A stretch of 64,000 bases of DNA from JBFXAM01 sp050184295. GTDB taxonomy: Bacteria > Planctomycetota > Phycisphaerae > UBA1845 > Fen-1342. Where the stretch lies: the NCBI GenBank assembly GCA_050184295.1, contig JBFXAM010000009.1:4587-68586 (forward strand), given 5' to 3'. Position 1 is the first letter of the stretch. Every line of letters starts with the position of its first letter. The notes under the pieces were generated by a model, which worked only from the letters and a program-made list of their open reading frames with translations, had not been told where the DNA came from and did no database searches. Both the position numbers and the translations under genes were made by a program. This document shows positions 17,748-26,704 of the stretch, one piece after another.

Positions 17748-17800
17748 AACCGCAGGCTCCAGTTCGCGCGGCCGCGCCGCGCGAACTGGAGCCTGCGGTT
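17748..17800. terminator. Perfect 24-bp inverted repeat between convergent genes
   Basis: Arms of 24 bases (17748-17771 and 17777-17800) pair without mismatch around the five-base loop CCGCG. It lies 25 bases after the TPR gene stop and 171 bases from the end of the convergent prenyltransferase gene, as expected of a bidirectional terminator, though such a long perfect palindrome could also be a dispersed repeat. It lacks a long U tract. Confidence 0.7.
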
Positions 17801-17971
17801 GGTTTCTGCGCCCGCTGCGACGCGCGAACGGGCCACGCGGAAGCTGCGGCGGGATGCGGCCGAGGCGTGCATTCGGGGTGTGATGGCGAGCGGCGCCGCT
17901 TCGGGGCGACGGCGTCCCGCGCGCGCGAACGACGCGGCGCGGGAGCGATCGACGGCACCCGGGGCTCCGCA

Positions 17972-18886
17972 CTACCCGCTCATGAGGTGCAGCAGGTAGT
18001 AGCCCAGGTCCTTGCCGCGGTAGACGATGACGAGCGCCGCGACGACCCAGAGCACGACGGCGGCTTGAAACGGGCGGTCGCGCAGCACGACGTCCGTCGG
18101 GCCATCCACGCGTCCGTGCTCGACCAGCACCGCGAAGCGGAAGATCGCATAGACCACGAGCGGAAGTGTGTAGATGAGATAATTGGTCTGAAACTTCTGC
18201 GTGGTCGCCGGATCCGACGCGTAGAGCATGAAGCTCACGACCGCGATGCCCGCGGTCAGCGTCGTCATGTGATTCAGCAGGTCGGGCGTGTAGTCGCGAA
18301 GCGTACGGCGGTGCTTGGCGGCACTCGCCCCGCCGTTCTCAGCGAGCGCGTTCAGCTCGCAGCGGCGTTTGGAAAAGCCCATGAACAGGCAGAGCGTGAA
18401 GGTGCAGATGACAAGCCAGTGCGAGATCGCGACGTGCACGAGCACCGCGCCGGCGATGGCGCGCAGCACGAACCCGGCCCCGATCGAGATCACGTCCAGA
18501 ACGACGGCGTGCTTGAACGCAAACGTATAAGCGACCTGCAAGATGAGATACGCGACGACGCACAGGAAAAACCCGCGGTCGAGCCAGTAGCTGCCGCCCA
18601 CGCCCGCGGCGAACACCGTCAGCATGATCCCGATCGCCGCCGGCACGCCGATCCGGCCGCTCGCGATCGGGCGGTGGCGTTTCCGTGGATGCAGACGGTC
18701 CTCCTCGCGGTCGTGGAGGTCGTTCAGCACGTAGATCGAGCTGGCCGTCAGCGACAGGAACACAAACCCGCACAGCGCCGCCGACACGGCCCCCGCGTCG
18801 AGCAGCTTCTGCCCGAACACCAGCCCCGCGAACACGAAGACATTCTTGATCCACTGTTGCGGCCGCAGGAGCTGAAGAACCGGCAT
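17972..18886 (-). CDS. UbiA-family prenyltransferase, decaprenyl-phosphate phosphoribosyltransferase-like
   Basis: A 304-residue integral membrane enzyme with eight or nine helices. The aspartate-rich motif NDLHDREEDRLHPRKRHRP binds Mg-diphosphate; the RPIASG continuation and the LRPQQWIKNVFVFAGLVF start are characteristic of the decaprenyl-phosphate 5-phosphoribosyltransferase branch rather than of ubiquinone or heme-O enzymes. That enzyme transfers phosphoribose to a polyprenyl phosphate, the first step to arabinofuranosyl or ribofuranosyl donors for envelope glycans. Start ATG 18886 has GGAG seven bases upstream, and a good sigma-70 promoter lies further up. No arabinosyltransferase or epimerase (DprE-like) gene is adjacent, so pathway use is inferred. 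Confidence 0.82.
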   Translation of the reverse strand: MPVLQLLRPQQWIKNVFVFAGLVFGQKLLDAGAVSAALCGFVFLSLTASSIYVLNDLHDREEDRLHPRKRHRPIASGRIGVPAAIGIMLTVFAAGVGGSYWLDRGFFLCVVAYLILQVAYTFAFKHAVVLDVISIGAGFVLRAIAGAVLVHVAISHWLVICTFTLCLFMGFSKRRCELNALAENGGASAAKHRRTLRDYTPDLLNHMTTLTAGIAVVSFMLYASDPATTQKFQTNYLIYTLPLVVYAIFRFAVLVEHGRVDGPTDVVLRDRPFQAAVVLWVVAALVIVYRGKDLGYYLLHLMSG

Positions 18887-19252
18887 GATGGCTCCGCGTC
18901 CGGCGCATGCGTCGCCGCCCGGAGGTTCCGCGCGCACCGGACCGGCGGCGCCGGCAGCGCGCGGGTCGCGCGCCGGCGCTGCATTGTGAAACCGGGGGCG
19001 GCGCGCGTCAACGGACGTGGTCATGGGTCGCGGATTCGCCACACAGGGCCCCAAGCGCCAGCGCGCTGCATCGACGAGAAAGCCGCGTGGTCCGCCGCGT
19101 GACGCCGCGCGGCGCGCGGCGCGAACGACGCTTCCGGCGCGCGGCAGGGAGCTCCGTCGCGGCGAGTCCGCGCGGTCCGCGCCGATTGGAACCCGCCTGC
19201 CGGCGCGCGTTCGGGGCTCGGATTGGCCGGGCCTTCGCGCCGCGATGCGGTT
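18887..19252. other. Gene-free stretch upstream of the prenyltransferase
   Basis: 366 bases between the prenyltransferase start and the stop of the GspE-like gene, both minus strand. Apart from the promoter at 18983-19011 I see only GC-rich, hairpin-prone sequence and no supported gene. Confidence 0.45.
18983..19011 (-). promoter_or_regulatory. Sigma-70-type promoter of the prenyltransferase gene
   Basis: On the minus strand, TTGACG (19006-19011), 17 bases, CACAAT (18983-18988). The -35 matches consensus at five of six positions and the spacing is ideal. The leader would be about 90 bases. Confidence 0.6.
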
Positions 19253-20536
19253 CTACAGCCCCCCCGTCCAGATCTCGCTGACGTTCTGGAGCAATTCCTC
19301 GACCGTCGTCAGTCCGCGCAGGGCCGCCAGCTTCCCCGCTTGCGCGATTGTGATCATCTTGTGCGTTACGGCGTACTGATACACCTCGCGGGCGGTCGCG
19401 CCCTGCACCAGCATGTCGCGCATCGCGTCGTCCGCGACGAGCACTTCGAACACGCCCAGCCGCCCGCGGTAGCCCGTATGCCGGCAGTGCGGGCAGCCGC
19501 GCCCCATCGAGAGCACGGGCTTCTCGTGCGGCCCGAGCAAGTGCCGCACGTCCTCAAGCAGCGCGATGTCGGCGGTCTCTTCCAGTCGCACGGTGCAATA
19601 CTGGCACAGCCGCCGCACCAGCGTCTGGGCGATCACGCCACGGAAGGAGCGCGCCAGGAAGTGGCGGTTGGCGCCGAGCGCGATGATGCTCTCGATCGCG
19701 GCGGCGGAATAGACCGCGTGGGTCGTCGCGAAGACGAGCCGGCCGGAGTTGGCGGCGCGCAAGACGGCGGCGGCGGTCTCGGGGTCGCGCACCTCGCCGA
19801 TGTTGATGACATTCGGATCCTGGCGCAGCACGCTCCGCACGAGGGCGGCGAAATCGACGCCGATCTTCGCCGCCACCTGCGTTTGGCTCACGCCGGGGAG
19901 GTCGTATTCGATCGGGTCTTCCGCGGAGACGACCTTGCGCGCGCCGTCGGCGAGGCGTTGGAGAATACCGTAGGCGGTGGTGGTCTTGCCCGCGCCGGTC
20001 GAGCCGGTGATGAGCACGAGCCCGCTGGGCGCGTCGATCAGGGTCGCGAGGTCTTCGAGCTGGCGCTCCGAGAATCCGAGGTCCTCGACGTGCAGCAGCG
20101 CGGTTTCGCTGTCGAGAATGCGGATCGCGAGATCCTCGCCGTGCTGCGTGGGAAGCAGCGACACGCGCAGGTCGATCGGCCGGCCGTCGAGGTGCAGGCT
20201 GATGTGCCCGTCCTGCGGGCGGCGGCGCTCGCTCACGTCGAGCTTCGCGAGCACTTTCACGTGATTGGTGACGCGCTGCCCGAGGTCGGCCGGCAACAAC
20301 CCCTGCTCGTAGACGCGCCCGTCGAGTCGCACCGCGACCCGCGCGCCTTCGCGCTGACACGTCAGGTGAATGTCGCTGCCTTGCTCGCGCACCGCGATCG
20401 TCGAAACGCGGTCCCAGACTTCCGCCGGCGTCAGCTCCGCGACCGCAAAGTCCTCCGCGCTGAACAGTCGGCCCGGTCGACCCTGGGGCGCCTCCGGCGA
20501 GCCGGGCCGCGGACGATGCGAGGCGATCCTGGACAT
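19253..20536 (-). CDS. GspE/PilB/PilT-family secretion ATPase, short form
   Basis: Hexameric ATPase that powers type II secretion or type IV pilus machinery from the cytoplasmic face. Of 427 residues, about 40-150 form the N2 domain (GSDIHLTCQREGARVAVRLDG), then Walker A GSTGAGKTTT at 178-187, the Asp box (SAEDPIEYDLPGVSQTQV), Walker B (IGEVRDPETA) and the His box (ATTHAVYSAAAI). A CQYC / CPHC pair further on is the zinc-binding tetracysteine of GspE/PilB, absent from PilT. The protein lacks most of the N1 domain that docks GspE/PilB to its membrane partner, so it is about 130 residues shorter than usual. It lies downstream of a STAS protein with a 95-base gap. No pilin or secretin genes are adjacent. 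Confidence 0.85.
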   Translation of the reverse strand: MSRIASHRPRPGSPEAPQGRPGRLFSAEDFAVAELTPAEVWDRVSTIAVREQGSDIHLTCQREGARVAVRLDGRVYEQGLLPADLGQRVTNHVKVLAKLDVSERRRPQDGHISLHLDGRPIDLRVSLLPTQHGEDLAIRILDSETALLHVEDLGFSERQLEDLATLIDAPSGLVLITGSTGAGKTTTAYGILQRLADGARKVVSAEDPIEYDLPGVSQTQVAAKIGVDFAALVRSVLRQDPNVINIGEVRDPETAAAVLRAANSGRLVFATTHAVYSAAAIESIIALGANRHFLARSFRGVIAQTLVRRLCQYCTVRLEETADIALLEDVRHLLGPHEKPVLSMGRGCPHCRHTGYRGRLGVFEVLVADDAMRDMLVQGATAREVYQYAVTHKMITIAQAGKLAALRGLTTVEELLQNVSEIWTGGL

Positions 20537-20631
20537 GGCGATCCGTTCCCCCGCACTGAGCGCGGCGCCGGTTCTCCCCGCCGCCGCTCGACCCGGTCGC
20601 GCGCCGCGTGCGGCGCGCGGATACTGCCGCG

Positions 20632-21036
20632 TTAGCGCGCGTCCGACGTCGGACGCGCCGCGGACGGTGCGCTGTTGGCGTCGAGCTCCGCGAGCGCCGT
20701 CGCCACATCGTCGCACAGCGGCGCGACGCGGTTGAGACCCGCCAGGCGGAACAGGCGCACGAGCCGCGGCGGCGCGTGCGCGAGCAGCAGCCGGCCGCCT
20801 TTCACACGCAAACGCTGCGCGAGCTGAAACAGCGCCCCGACGCCGGCGGAGTTGACGAACTCCACGGCGCTGAGATCGAGCACTGCGCCGGCGACGACCG
20901 CCAGCGGCGCAAAGTGGCGGTCGACGCGCTCCGCGAGATGTGCCCGGTCTTCCCAGCTCAACCCGCCGCTGCAACGCAGCACTACGCAGCCCGGCCGAAT
21001 CTCCTGGATCTCGAACTTCATCAATGCGTCCTGCAT
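20632..21036 (-). CDS. STAS-domain anti-sigma-factor antagonist-like protein
   Basis: A 134-residue single STAS domain of the SpoIIAA/RsbV kind. DLSAVEFVNSAGVGALFQL holds the loop whose serine is phosphorylated in partner-switching systems (here the Ser in NSAGVG). Preceding strands GCVVLRCSGGLSWED and following KGGRLLLAHAPPRLVRLFRLAGL fit the fold. The start is set at ATG 21036, where GGAGGG lies four or five bases upstream; ATG 21021 is an alternative. The C-terminal 20 residues (ELDANSAPSAARPTSDAR) look disordered and their codons form a palindrome. No anti-sigma kinase is adjacent. Downstream on the same strand lies the GspE-like ATPase, so this protein might regulate secretion or a sigma factor. 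Confidence 0.8.
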   Translation of the reverse strand: MQDALMKFEIQEIRPGCVVLRCSGGLSWEDRAHLAERVDRHFAPLAVVAGAVLDLSAVEFVNSAGVGALFQLAQRLRVKGGRLLLAHAPPRLVRLFRLAGLNRVAPLCDDVATALAELDANSAPSAARPTSDAR

Positions 21037-21325
21037 GTTCCCTCCGTTGTGCGACCCAGCGCCGTCCGCGGCGCGCGCGAACGCTCCGTTCCGCACGCGG
21101 GGCGGACCGCCGTCGGTCGGTCGCCGTGATGTGCTATCCGGCCCGGCGCGCATGGGGACATCCCTGATCGGACCGCGCGACGACAGCGCTTCGGCGCCGC
21201 CCGCGCGCGGCTCACAGCGTGCATATCGGCGCGCGGTCGACGCGACGCGCGTAGACGGCGGGATTGTGCATCGGCGTCCGGGAATCGAGCGCTGCCGGGG
21301 TGCGGAAAGCGGGTCCGGTGGAGCC

Positions 21326-21766
21326 CTACGACGTCGGCGTCGGACCGTGCGTGAAGATGGGAGTGTGCGCGCCGTCGCGCGCGTTTTGAAGCGCCACGAG
21401 CGCGAGCCAGGTGGAAAACGTGGTGATGCCGGCGAGGACGGGCACGAACACCGAGAGAAACGTCCCGTAATCGAGCAGCGCCGCGGCCAGCCACGCCGTC
21501 ACGATGACGAGCGAAAGCAGAAACGCGGTCCACAGCGCGACGCGCGCCCGGCGGCGGATGAAGACATGCAGCGCGACAAACGCAAAGCCCAGCACCAACG
21601 ATCCGCCGCCGACCGAAAGCGTCATCGCATTGGGCGGCTCCTGGGTGACAATGCGCTCCACAAACGCGGGCGCGACACCCCAGAGCAGCAGGCTGATCCC
21701 CAGCGTCAGCACCGACACGTGGGCGTACAGGACCAACGCGGATGTCGTGCGGGCGTCGAATGTCAC
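21326..21766 (-). CDS. Four-helix integral membrane protein of unknown function
   Basis: A 146-residue protein with four hydrophobic segments: LVLYAHVSVLTLGISLLLWGVAP, LSVGGGSLVLGFAFVALHVFI, VALWTAFLLSLVIVTAWLAAALL and FLSVFVPVLAGITTFSTWLALVAL. The loops are short and basic (RRRARV between helices 2 and 3). GTG 21766 is chosen as start because GGGGA lies five bases upstream and the frame further up overlaps phzF. It has no recognisable family. Confidence 0.6.
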   Translation of the reverse strand: MTFDARTTSALVLYAHVSVLTLGISLLLWGVAPAFVERIVTQEPPNAMTLSVGGGSLVLGFAFVALHVFIRRRARVALWTAFLLSLVIVTAWLAAALLDYGTFLSVFVPVLAGITTFSTWLALVALQNARDGAHTPIFTHGPTPTS

Positions 21767-21912
21767 CGGGTTCCCCGATCCAGCGCCGGCCGGACGCCTC
21801 GCATTACGCAGGTCAGCGGTCGTCGGACGCGCGCCGGTCGCGATTCCTCCCGGTCTCTTCGGCCGAATCGGCCCTCCGCTTGATTCTGTGCCGGGTGCTC
21901 GCGCCGCGCCGC

Positions 21913-22851
21913 TCAGACCGCAGGCGACTCGACCGGCGGCGCGACCAGCGTGCCGGTGAGTACGGTGTCGCAGCGGCCGCCGATCGTGGCGTGATAACCA
22001 TCGGGGCGTGACTCGACGAGGACGTGCACCAGTCCGCTTCGCCCGCCGGCCTCGCTCTGGAGGCAGTTCAGCGCGGCGCGCGCCCCCGCCACAGGGACCA
22101 TGTGGTTGATCACCAGGAGCATCGCAAGCGGACCATGGACGCTGCCGGTGACCGGATCCTCGTTCACACCCGACGCCGGCGCGAAGAACCGTGAGTGCAC
22201 CTGGATCGACGGGCTGAGCGTATGCGTGGTCGCGGCGCAAACCCCGCGCAGGTTGTGCTGCGTGCACCACTCGGCCAGTTCGGCGAATCGCGGCCGAGCG
22301 CCCATGAGCGTGTGCCACGATTTGACCAGTACGATCAGGTCGTCGTCGCGCGTCCGCATGATCGGCGTCGCGGGGTCGACGTCGTCGATCGATAGACCCA
22401 GCAACTCGCACGTGCGCATAGGGTTGGTCTGGTCGGGACTCAGTTGTGGCGGCGGCATCTCGAGCCAGAAATGCAATTGCCGCGGGTCGGCCGGGTCGGG
22501 CTCGGCGCGCACCACGAGCCGCCCCGCGGACGACGAGAATGAGGCGGTCCACGCCGGCTCGCGCGGGTCGCCGAGCGCCGCGTCGAGCGCGTGCAGCGCG
22601 TGGGCCGTCGCGAGCGTCGCGTGGCCGCAGAAGGAGACCTCGCAGCGCGGCGTAAACCACCGCAGCCGGGGCGCTTCGGCGCCCGAACCGCGTGCGAGAA
22701 AGGCCGTCTCGCTCGCATTGATCTCGCGCGCGATGGCCTGCATCTGCGCGTCGTTGAGCGTGCCGGCATCGAGCACGACGCCCGCGGGATTGCCGGTATA
22801 GGGGCCGGCGGAAAAGGCGTCGACCAAGCTGAACGCGAGGCGTGCGGGCAC
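21913..22851 (-). CDS. PhzF-family isomerase/epimerase
   Basis: A 312-residue protein of the PhzF/DapF-like fold. Hallmarks are TGNPAGVVL near the N-terminus, the general acid/base glutamate in NASETAFL, the SFCGHATLATAHAL loop and the second-domain signature VNEDPVTGSVHGPLA. Characterised members catalyse proton shifts (phenazine precursor isomerisation); most bacterial copies, including isolated ones like this, have unknown substrates. The GTG at 22851 has GGAG seven bases upstream. No phenazine genes are nearby, so phenazine synthesis should not be inferred. Confidence 0.88.
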   Translation of the reverse strand: MPARLAFSLVDAFSAGPYTGNPAGVVLDAGTLNDAQMQAIAREINASETAFLARGSGAEAPRLRWFTPRCEVSFCGHATLATAHALHALDAALGDPREPAWTASFSSSAGRLVVRAEPDPADPRQLHFWLEMPPPQLSPDQTNPMRTCELLGLSIDDVDPATPIMRTRDDDLIVLVKSWHTLMGARPRFAELAEWCTQHNLRGVCAATTHTLSPSIQVHSRFFAPASGVNEDPVTGSVHGPLAMLLVINHMVPVAGARAALNCLQSEAGGRSGLVHVLVESRPDGYHATIGGRCDTVLTGTLVAPPVESPAV

Positions 22852-22976
22852 GGGAAATCTCCGATCGGGCCGATCCGAGAGGCTACCGCCGCCGGGCGGG
22901 CGCGACAACGTGCCGGGTGCGCGCGGTCGGACGGATCCGCCGTTGGATGCGGCGGGTCTTGAGCGGCGCACACCGT

Positions 22977-24539
22977 TCAGCCGCGGGTCGGCGCCCACTC
23001 ATAGACGTGGATCGTCTCCGCTCCGAGCACCACGATGCGTGATTTCCACACCACGACGTCGCGAATCACGACCGGCGGATCGAGCTGGAGGATCGCGGCG
23101 TGCCACTCCGCCGCGCCCGCCGGCGGCGCGGCGCTGCCTGATGCGGCTCTCGACGAGGCATCGTCCACGGTCACGCGGCGCCAAAGCGTCAATCTCGCCG
23201 CGGCGGCCCCGCTCGTGGCGGGCTTCGTGGCGAAAACAAACTCGCGCGATGATCCCGAGACACTCACCGCGGCAAACGTCTCCCCGGCGGCCGCGACGAG
23301 TGGCGGGACATCCGCGGCGGCGCCGGTGCGGGCGTCGAGGAAGTCGATTCGCTCGTCGCCGCCGACAGCCAACACGCCGTCGCCGCTCACAAGCTGCGTA
23401 ACCGGCGTGCGCCCGGCCCCGTCGACTGTCCATGCGATATTGCGGCGCGCGGCATCAAAGCGGCGAATGCGGTGAGTCATGTCGACGAAGAACAGACCGG
23501 CGGCGCCGCGTGCGTTGCGATCGGCTGTCAGCGTGGCGATGCGCAGCGGCTCATCGAGCGCGAGATGCCCGTCAAGCGCTCGTTCCGACGTGCGCCAACG
23601 GATTTCGTCGGGTCGGACGAGCAGTAGGCCTGCCGACGTGACTTCGCTCCACGCCGGCCAGCGGGCGTGCGCGAGAATGCGCTCGTCGAGCCGGCCATCC
23701 GAAATCGTCACGTGGTAGAAGCGCGTCTCGACGCCCGTATCGACGAGCAGCGCGACCCAGTCGGGTTGGGCGTGCATTCGCGCCGCCCGCGGCGCGCTCA
23801 GCGCGTGCGCGCGCAGCACGCCGCCGTCCACGGGACTGAGCAGGGCCAGCCGGCCGTCGCTGCGCAGAACGGCGACGAAGTCGGGTGCGGCGGCGACTTC
23901 GAGAATGCGCGGGTAGTGCTCCGGGTCGGTCTCGACGCTCCGCGCTTCAAACGCCGGTCCGCTGCGCCAGCACAACGCGTCCTTTTCACCGGCGCGAGCG
24001 GCGGTTTGCGCGTCGGTCGAGAGCGGCAGGTCGAGCGCGGAGACGCTCGTGCGGTCGGACACATAAATCCGTCGCGCGGGCTGCGCGCGCGGTGCAGGTT
24101 GGGACGAAGCGGCGCGTGGGTTTGCGGGTGTTTCCGACGCGTCGCGCGGCGTGGGAGGCAGCGGTCCCTCCGCCAGTCGCGTTCCCGCGCTGACGTGTGC
24201 CAGCGGCACAAGTTCCGCGGGCGGCGACGCAAGCGGGGCGCCGACCAGCCGGCCGTCGCGGGTCAGCGCCAGGACGCACGCGGCCCCGTCGTCAAGCACG
24301 CGCGCCCATTCGAAGCTGTCGGCAGAGCGCCAGGATGCGAGCGGAACGATCGCCGGACTCGCGGGCCGCTCGGCCGGCGCCCCGGCGTGCGCGACTTGCG
24401 TGCCGGTCCGGTCCGCATCGCGGGACTGCGCACCGATCGGCGCGGCGGTGCAGAGCGAAGCGAAGCCGATCGCTCCGCAGAGCCGTCGGCCGGCTAGGCG
24501 TAGCTGTGCAGCCCGACGATGAAGAAGTTCACCACGCAC
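22977..24539 (-). CDS. Exported propeller-like protein at the end of the cytochrome c maturation operon
   Basis: About 520 residues, no confident family. An N-terminal hydrophobic stretch (LCGAIGFASLCTAAPIGAQ) looks like a signal peptide. The body is a series of four-strand units, for example WVALLVDTGVETRFYHVTIS, GLFFVDMTHRIRRFD and VLAVGGDERIDFLDARTG, as in PQQ-like or WD-like beta propellers. The start is uncertain: the GTG at 24539 gives a complete signal peptide but overlaps the ccsA 3' end by 46 bases and has a poor ribosome site; coupling to ccsA translation would explain that. Last in a ResB-CcsA-propeller series, it may assist periplasmic haem or cytochrome assembly, an inference from position only. 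Confidence 0.65.
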   Translation of the reverse strand: MRGELLHRRAAQLRLAGRRLCGAIGFASLCTAAPIGAQSRDADRTGTQVAHAGAPAERPASPAIVPLASWRSADSFEWARVLDDGAACVLALTRDGRLVGAPLASPPAELVPLAHVSAGTRLAEGPLPPTPRDASETPANPRAASSQPAPRAQPARRIYVSDRTSVSALDLPLSTDAQTAARAGEKDALCWRSGPAFEARSVETDPEHYPRILEVAAAPDFVAVLRSDGRLALLSPVDGGVLRAHALSAPRAARMHAQPDWVALLVDTGVETRFYHVTISDGRLDERILAHARWPAWSEVTSAGLLLVRPDEIRWRTSERALDGHLALDEPLRIATLTADRNARGAAGLFFVDMTHRIRRFDAARRNIAWTVDGAGRTPVTQLVSGDGVLAVGGDERIDFLDARTGAAADVPPLVAAAGETFAAVSVSGSSREFVFATKPATSGAAAARLTLWRRVTVDDASSRAASGSAAPPAGAAEWHAAILQLDPPVVIRDVVVWKSRIVVLGAETIHVYEWAPTRG

Positions 24540-26704
24540 CAGTTGAACACCATCATGAGGCAGCCGGCGACGCTGAGCCAGGCCGTCCACAAGCCGCGCT
24601 CGCGGACCACGAAACGGGTGTGAATGAGGATCGCGTAGATGATCCAGGTGTTGAGCGCGAAGACCTCCTTCGGATCCCAGCCCCACGGCCGCCCCCACGA
24701 GTAGTCCGCCCACACGGCGCCGAGGATGATCCCGACGAAGAGCATCACGAAGACCATGTTGAGGATGATCAAGTGGCTCCAGTCGAAGTGGTTCAGCCAC
24801 GCCGGCAGCACGCGCACCGAGCGCTCGTCGCCGGGCGCTCCGCCCGCGAGAATCGGCCGCTCGTTCATGCCTGGCTCGATGGTCGGCACCGCGCCGAACG
24901 TCGTCGCCAACGCCGCCCCGTGCGGCGCGGTCATCACTTGCACCGCGGCCGCCGGTCGGCTCCACAGGCGCCCGAGCCCGGTGGCGGCGGCCCAGAGGAT
25001 CCCGCCGATCACCATGGTGAGCGCCAGGCCCATTACGAACCCGTGATGGCCCACGCCCATCGCGCCGCACAACGTGATGAGCGCTCCCGCGAGCGCGTAG
25101 ACCGGCCCCGGCACGCGCCAGGCGCGCAACGCCGGAATCCCGACCAGCAAGACGAAGCCGAACGCGAGGAAGAACCGGCCCGCGACGCCGTGCTGGATCA
25201 GTCCGGTCGCGACGACGTTGCCTCCCGGCATCTTCCAGAGCATGTCCTCGACGAGCCACAGCGCGGCGCCGACAAGTGCGACGAGGATGCCGGAGGTGGT
25301 CGAGGCGCGCGGCGCGGTGACGAGGTAGTAGCCGAGCAGATAGATCACGGCGATGACCGAGGCGAGAAAGATGAGCGCATAGGACGCGATGATGAGCACG
25401 GTGTGAATGCGCAGCATCACGTCGTCCAGGATGCCCATGATGGTCGTGATGGTGCCGCCGCCGGGCAAGACAAAGCCGGCGATGATCAGCGCCATGAAGC
25501 CCGTGACGTGGGCGCCGACCAGAAAGACGCGTGTGCGATAGATCAGCTCGACGACGAGCGCGAGCGCGATGCCCACCCACGCCGACGAGACGATCGCCTC
25601 GAACATGTTGGCGACCGGAATTCGATCGAGGATGTACCAGCGCAGCGCGATTCCGAACGCGTGCCACGTCATGCCCGCGACGAGCAGCAGGATCGACGCG
25701 ATCCACGGCGTGCGCCAGCGCGTGACGAGCGCCCACACGCCGATGATGGCGCCGAGCAGATACGCGATCCAGCCATACGTGAACTTGTCGAAGCGGTAAT
25801 AGAGTGCTTCGGCCTGGCGCTGCGAGAGGGCCGGATAGACGCCGGCGGCGGCGAACGTCGGGAGCAGGTCGGCGAGCGCGTCGAGCTTCTTCTGAACTTC
25901 CGGTGCGTCGCCGGCGAGCCACGCCGCCCGCAGCCCGGCCCAGTGCACGAGCACGTTCACCGCCTGTTGCTGGGTGATCTCGGGAATCGGCTGGAGGTTG
26001 CCGACATTGGCGCGGAGCTGCTGCAATGAGCCGCCGGCCGCCGAGAGCAGGTCCGCCGGAAGGTTCGCAAGCAGATCGACCGGCGTGTGCCACGCCGCGT
26101 CCGCCGGAGCGCCCGGGGTCGGCACGATGTTCAGCATGCGGTCGAGGAAGCTGACCACCGCGTCGGCGTTTCGCATGCGCCGGATGGCGCTCACCATCTC
26201 GCGCTGCGGCTCCAACTCGTCGATCCGCTGGCGCACGACGGGGTCGCTGAACTCGCGCGGGGTCATGCGCCCGGTGCTGCGAATGCGTTCGCGCTGGTCG
26301 GCGGGCAGGTGTGCGGTGAAGTGAATCTGGAGGCCGACCTCTTTCACGCGGATGACGCGCTCGTCCACGTACGCGTCGCGGTTGAACAGCCAGTCGAACA
26401 GCGACGCGAGCGGGCTCAAGCCCGGCAGATGCGCGCTGCCGGTCATCGCAACCATGTGCTCGCGCGCGAAGGAGTCGAGCGTCTTGTAGCGGCCCATGTC
26501 CTGAACCGCGATCAGCGACGACTTCTTCCAGTCGATTTGCGGATCGAGCGCCGCGGCCTTCGCGGACGGGGGCAGCGGCTCGACGGCGGCGCGCGCCGGC
26601 GGCCCGAGCACGCCGCACAACAGCACGGCCGCCAGAGCGGCCGACCGGCCGCGAAACAGCGGGCGTTCGACCGGACTTCCAGGATGAGGGAATAGCCGTT
26701 TCAT
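24494..26704 (-). CDS. ccsA: Cytochrome c biogenesis protein CcsA (system II haem handling)
   Basis: A 736-residue membrane protein of the haem-handling family. The C-terminal half has the tryptophan-rich haem motif WGRPWGWDPKEV with flanking helices and conserved histidines (for example LIHTRF); GVGHHGFVMG also carries candidate haem-ligand histidines. It works with ResB/CcsB to bring haem across the membrane and ligate it to apocytochrome c. The N-terminal 400 residues are unusual: a signal-like start, then a mainly soluble helical region before the membrane domain, making it over twice the length of typical CcsA. The ATG overlaps the resB stop (ATGA), with GGAGG nine bases upstream, so the two are translationally coupled. 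Confidence 0.9.
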   Translation of the reverse strand: MKRLFPHPGSPVERPLFRGRSAALAAVLLCGVLGPPARAAVEPLPPSAKAAALDPQIDWKKSSLIAVQDMGRYKTLDSFAREHMVAMTGSAHLPGLSPLASLFDWLFNRDAYVDERVIRVKEVGLQIHFTAHLPADQRERIRSTGRMTPREFSDPVVRQRIDELEPQREMVSAIRRMRNADAVVSFLDRMLNIVPTPGAPADAAWHTPVDLLANLPADLLSAAGGSLQQLRANVGNLQPIPEITQQQAVNVLVHWAGLRAAWLAGDAPEVQKKLDALADLLPTFAAAGVYPALSQRQAEALYYRFDKFTYGWIAYLLGAIIGVWALVTRWRTPWIASILLLVAGMTWHAFGIALRWYILDRIPVANMFEAIVSSAWVGIALALVVELIYRTRVFLVGAHVTGFMALIIAGFVLPGGGTITTIMGILDDVMLRIHTVLIIASYALIFLASVIAVIYLLGYYLVTAPRASTTSGILVALVGAALWLVEDMLWKMPGGNVVATGLIQHGVAGRFFLAFGFVLLVGIPALRAWRVPGPVYALAGALITLCGAMGVGHHGFVMGLALTMVIGGILWAAATGLGRLWSRPAAAVQVMTAPHGAALATTFGAVPTIEPGMNERPILAGGAPGDERSVRVLPAWLNHFDWSHLIILNMVFVMLFVGIILGAVWADYSWGRPWGWDPKEVFALNTWIIYAILIHTRFVVRERGLWTAWLSVAGCLMMVFNWCVVNFFIVGLHSYA

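Noticed and set aside
21913..22851. PhzF as evidence of a phenazine cluster
   Set aside because: No other phenazine gene is present; isolated PhzF-like proteins are widespread.
22977..26618. A 1213-codon minus-strand frame
   Set aside because: It joins the real propeller-like gene with a shadow of ccsA; Arg/Ala/His-rich composition of the upstream part is typical of a wrong frame.
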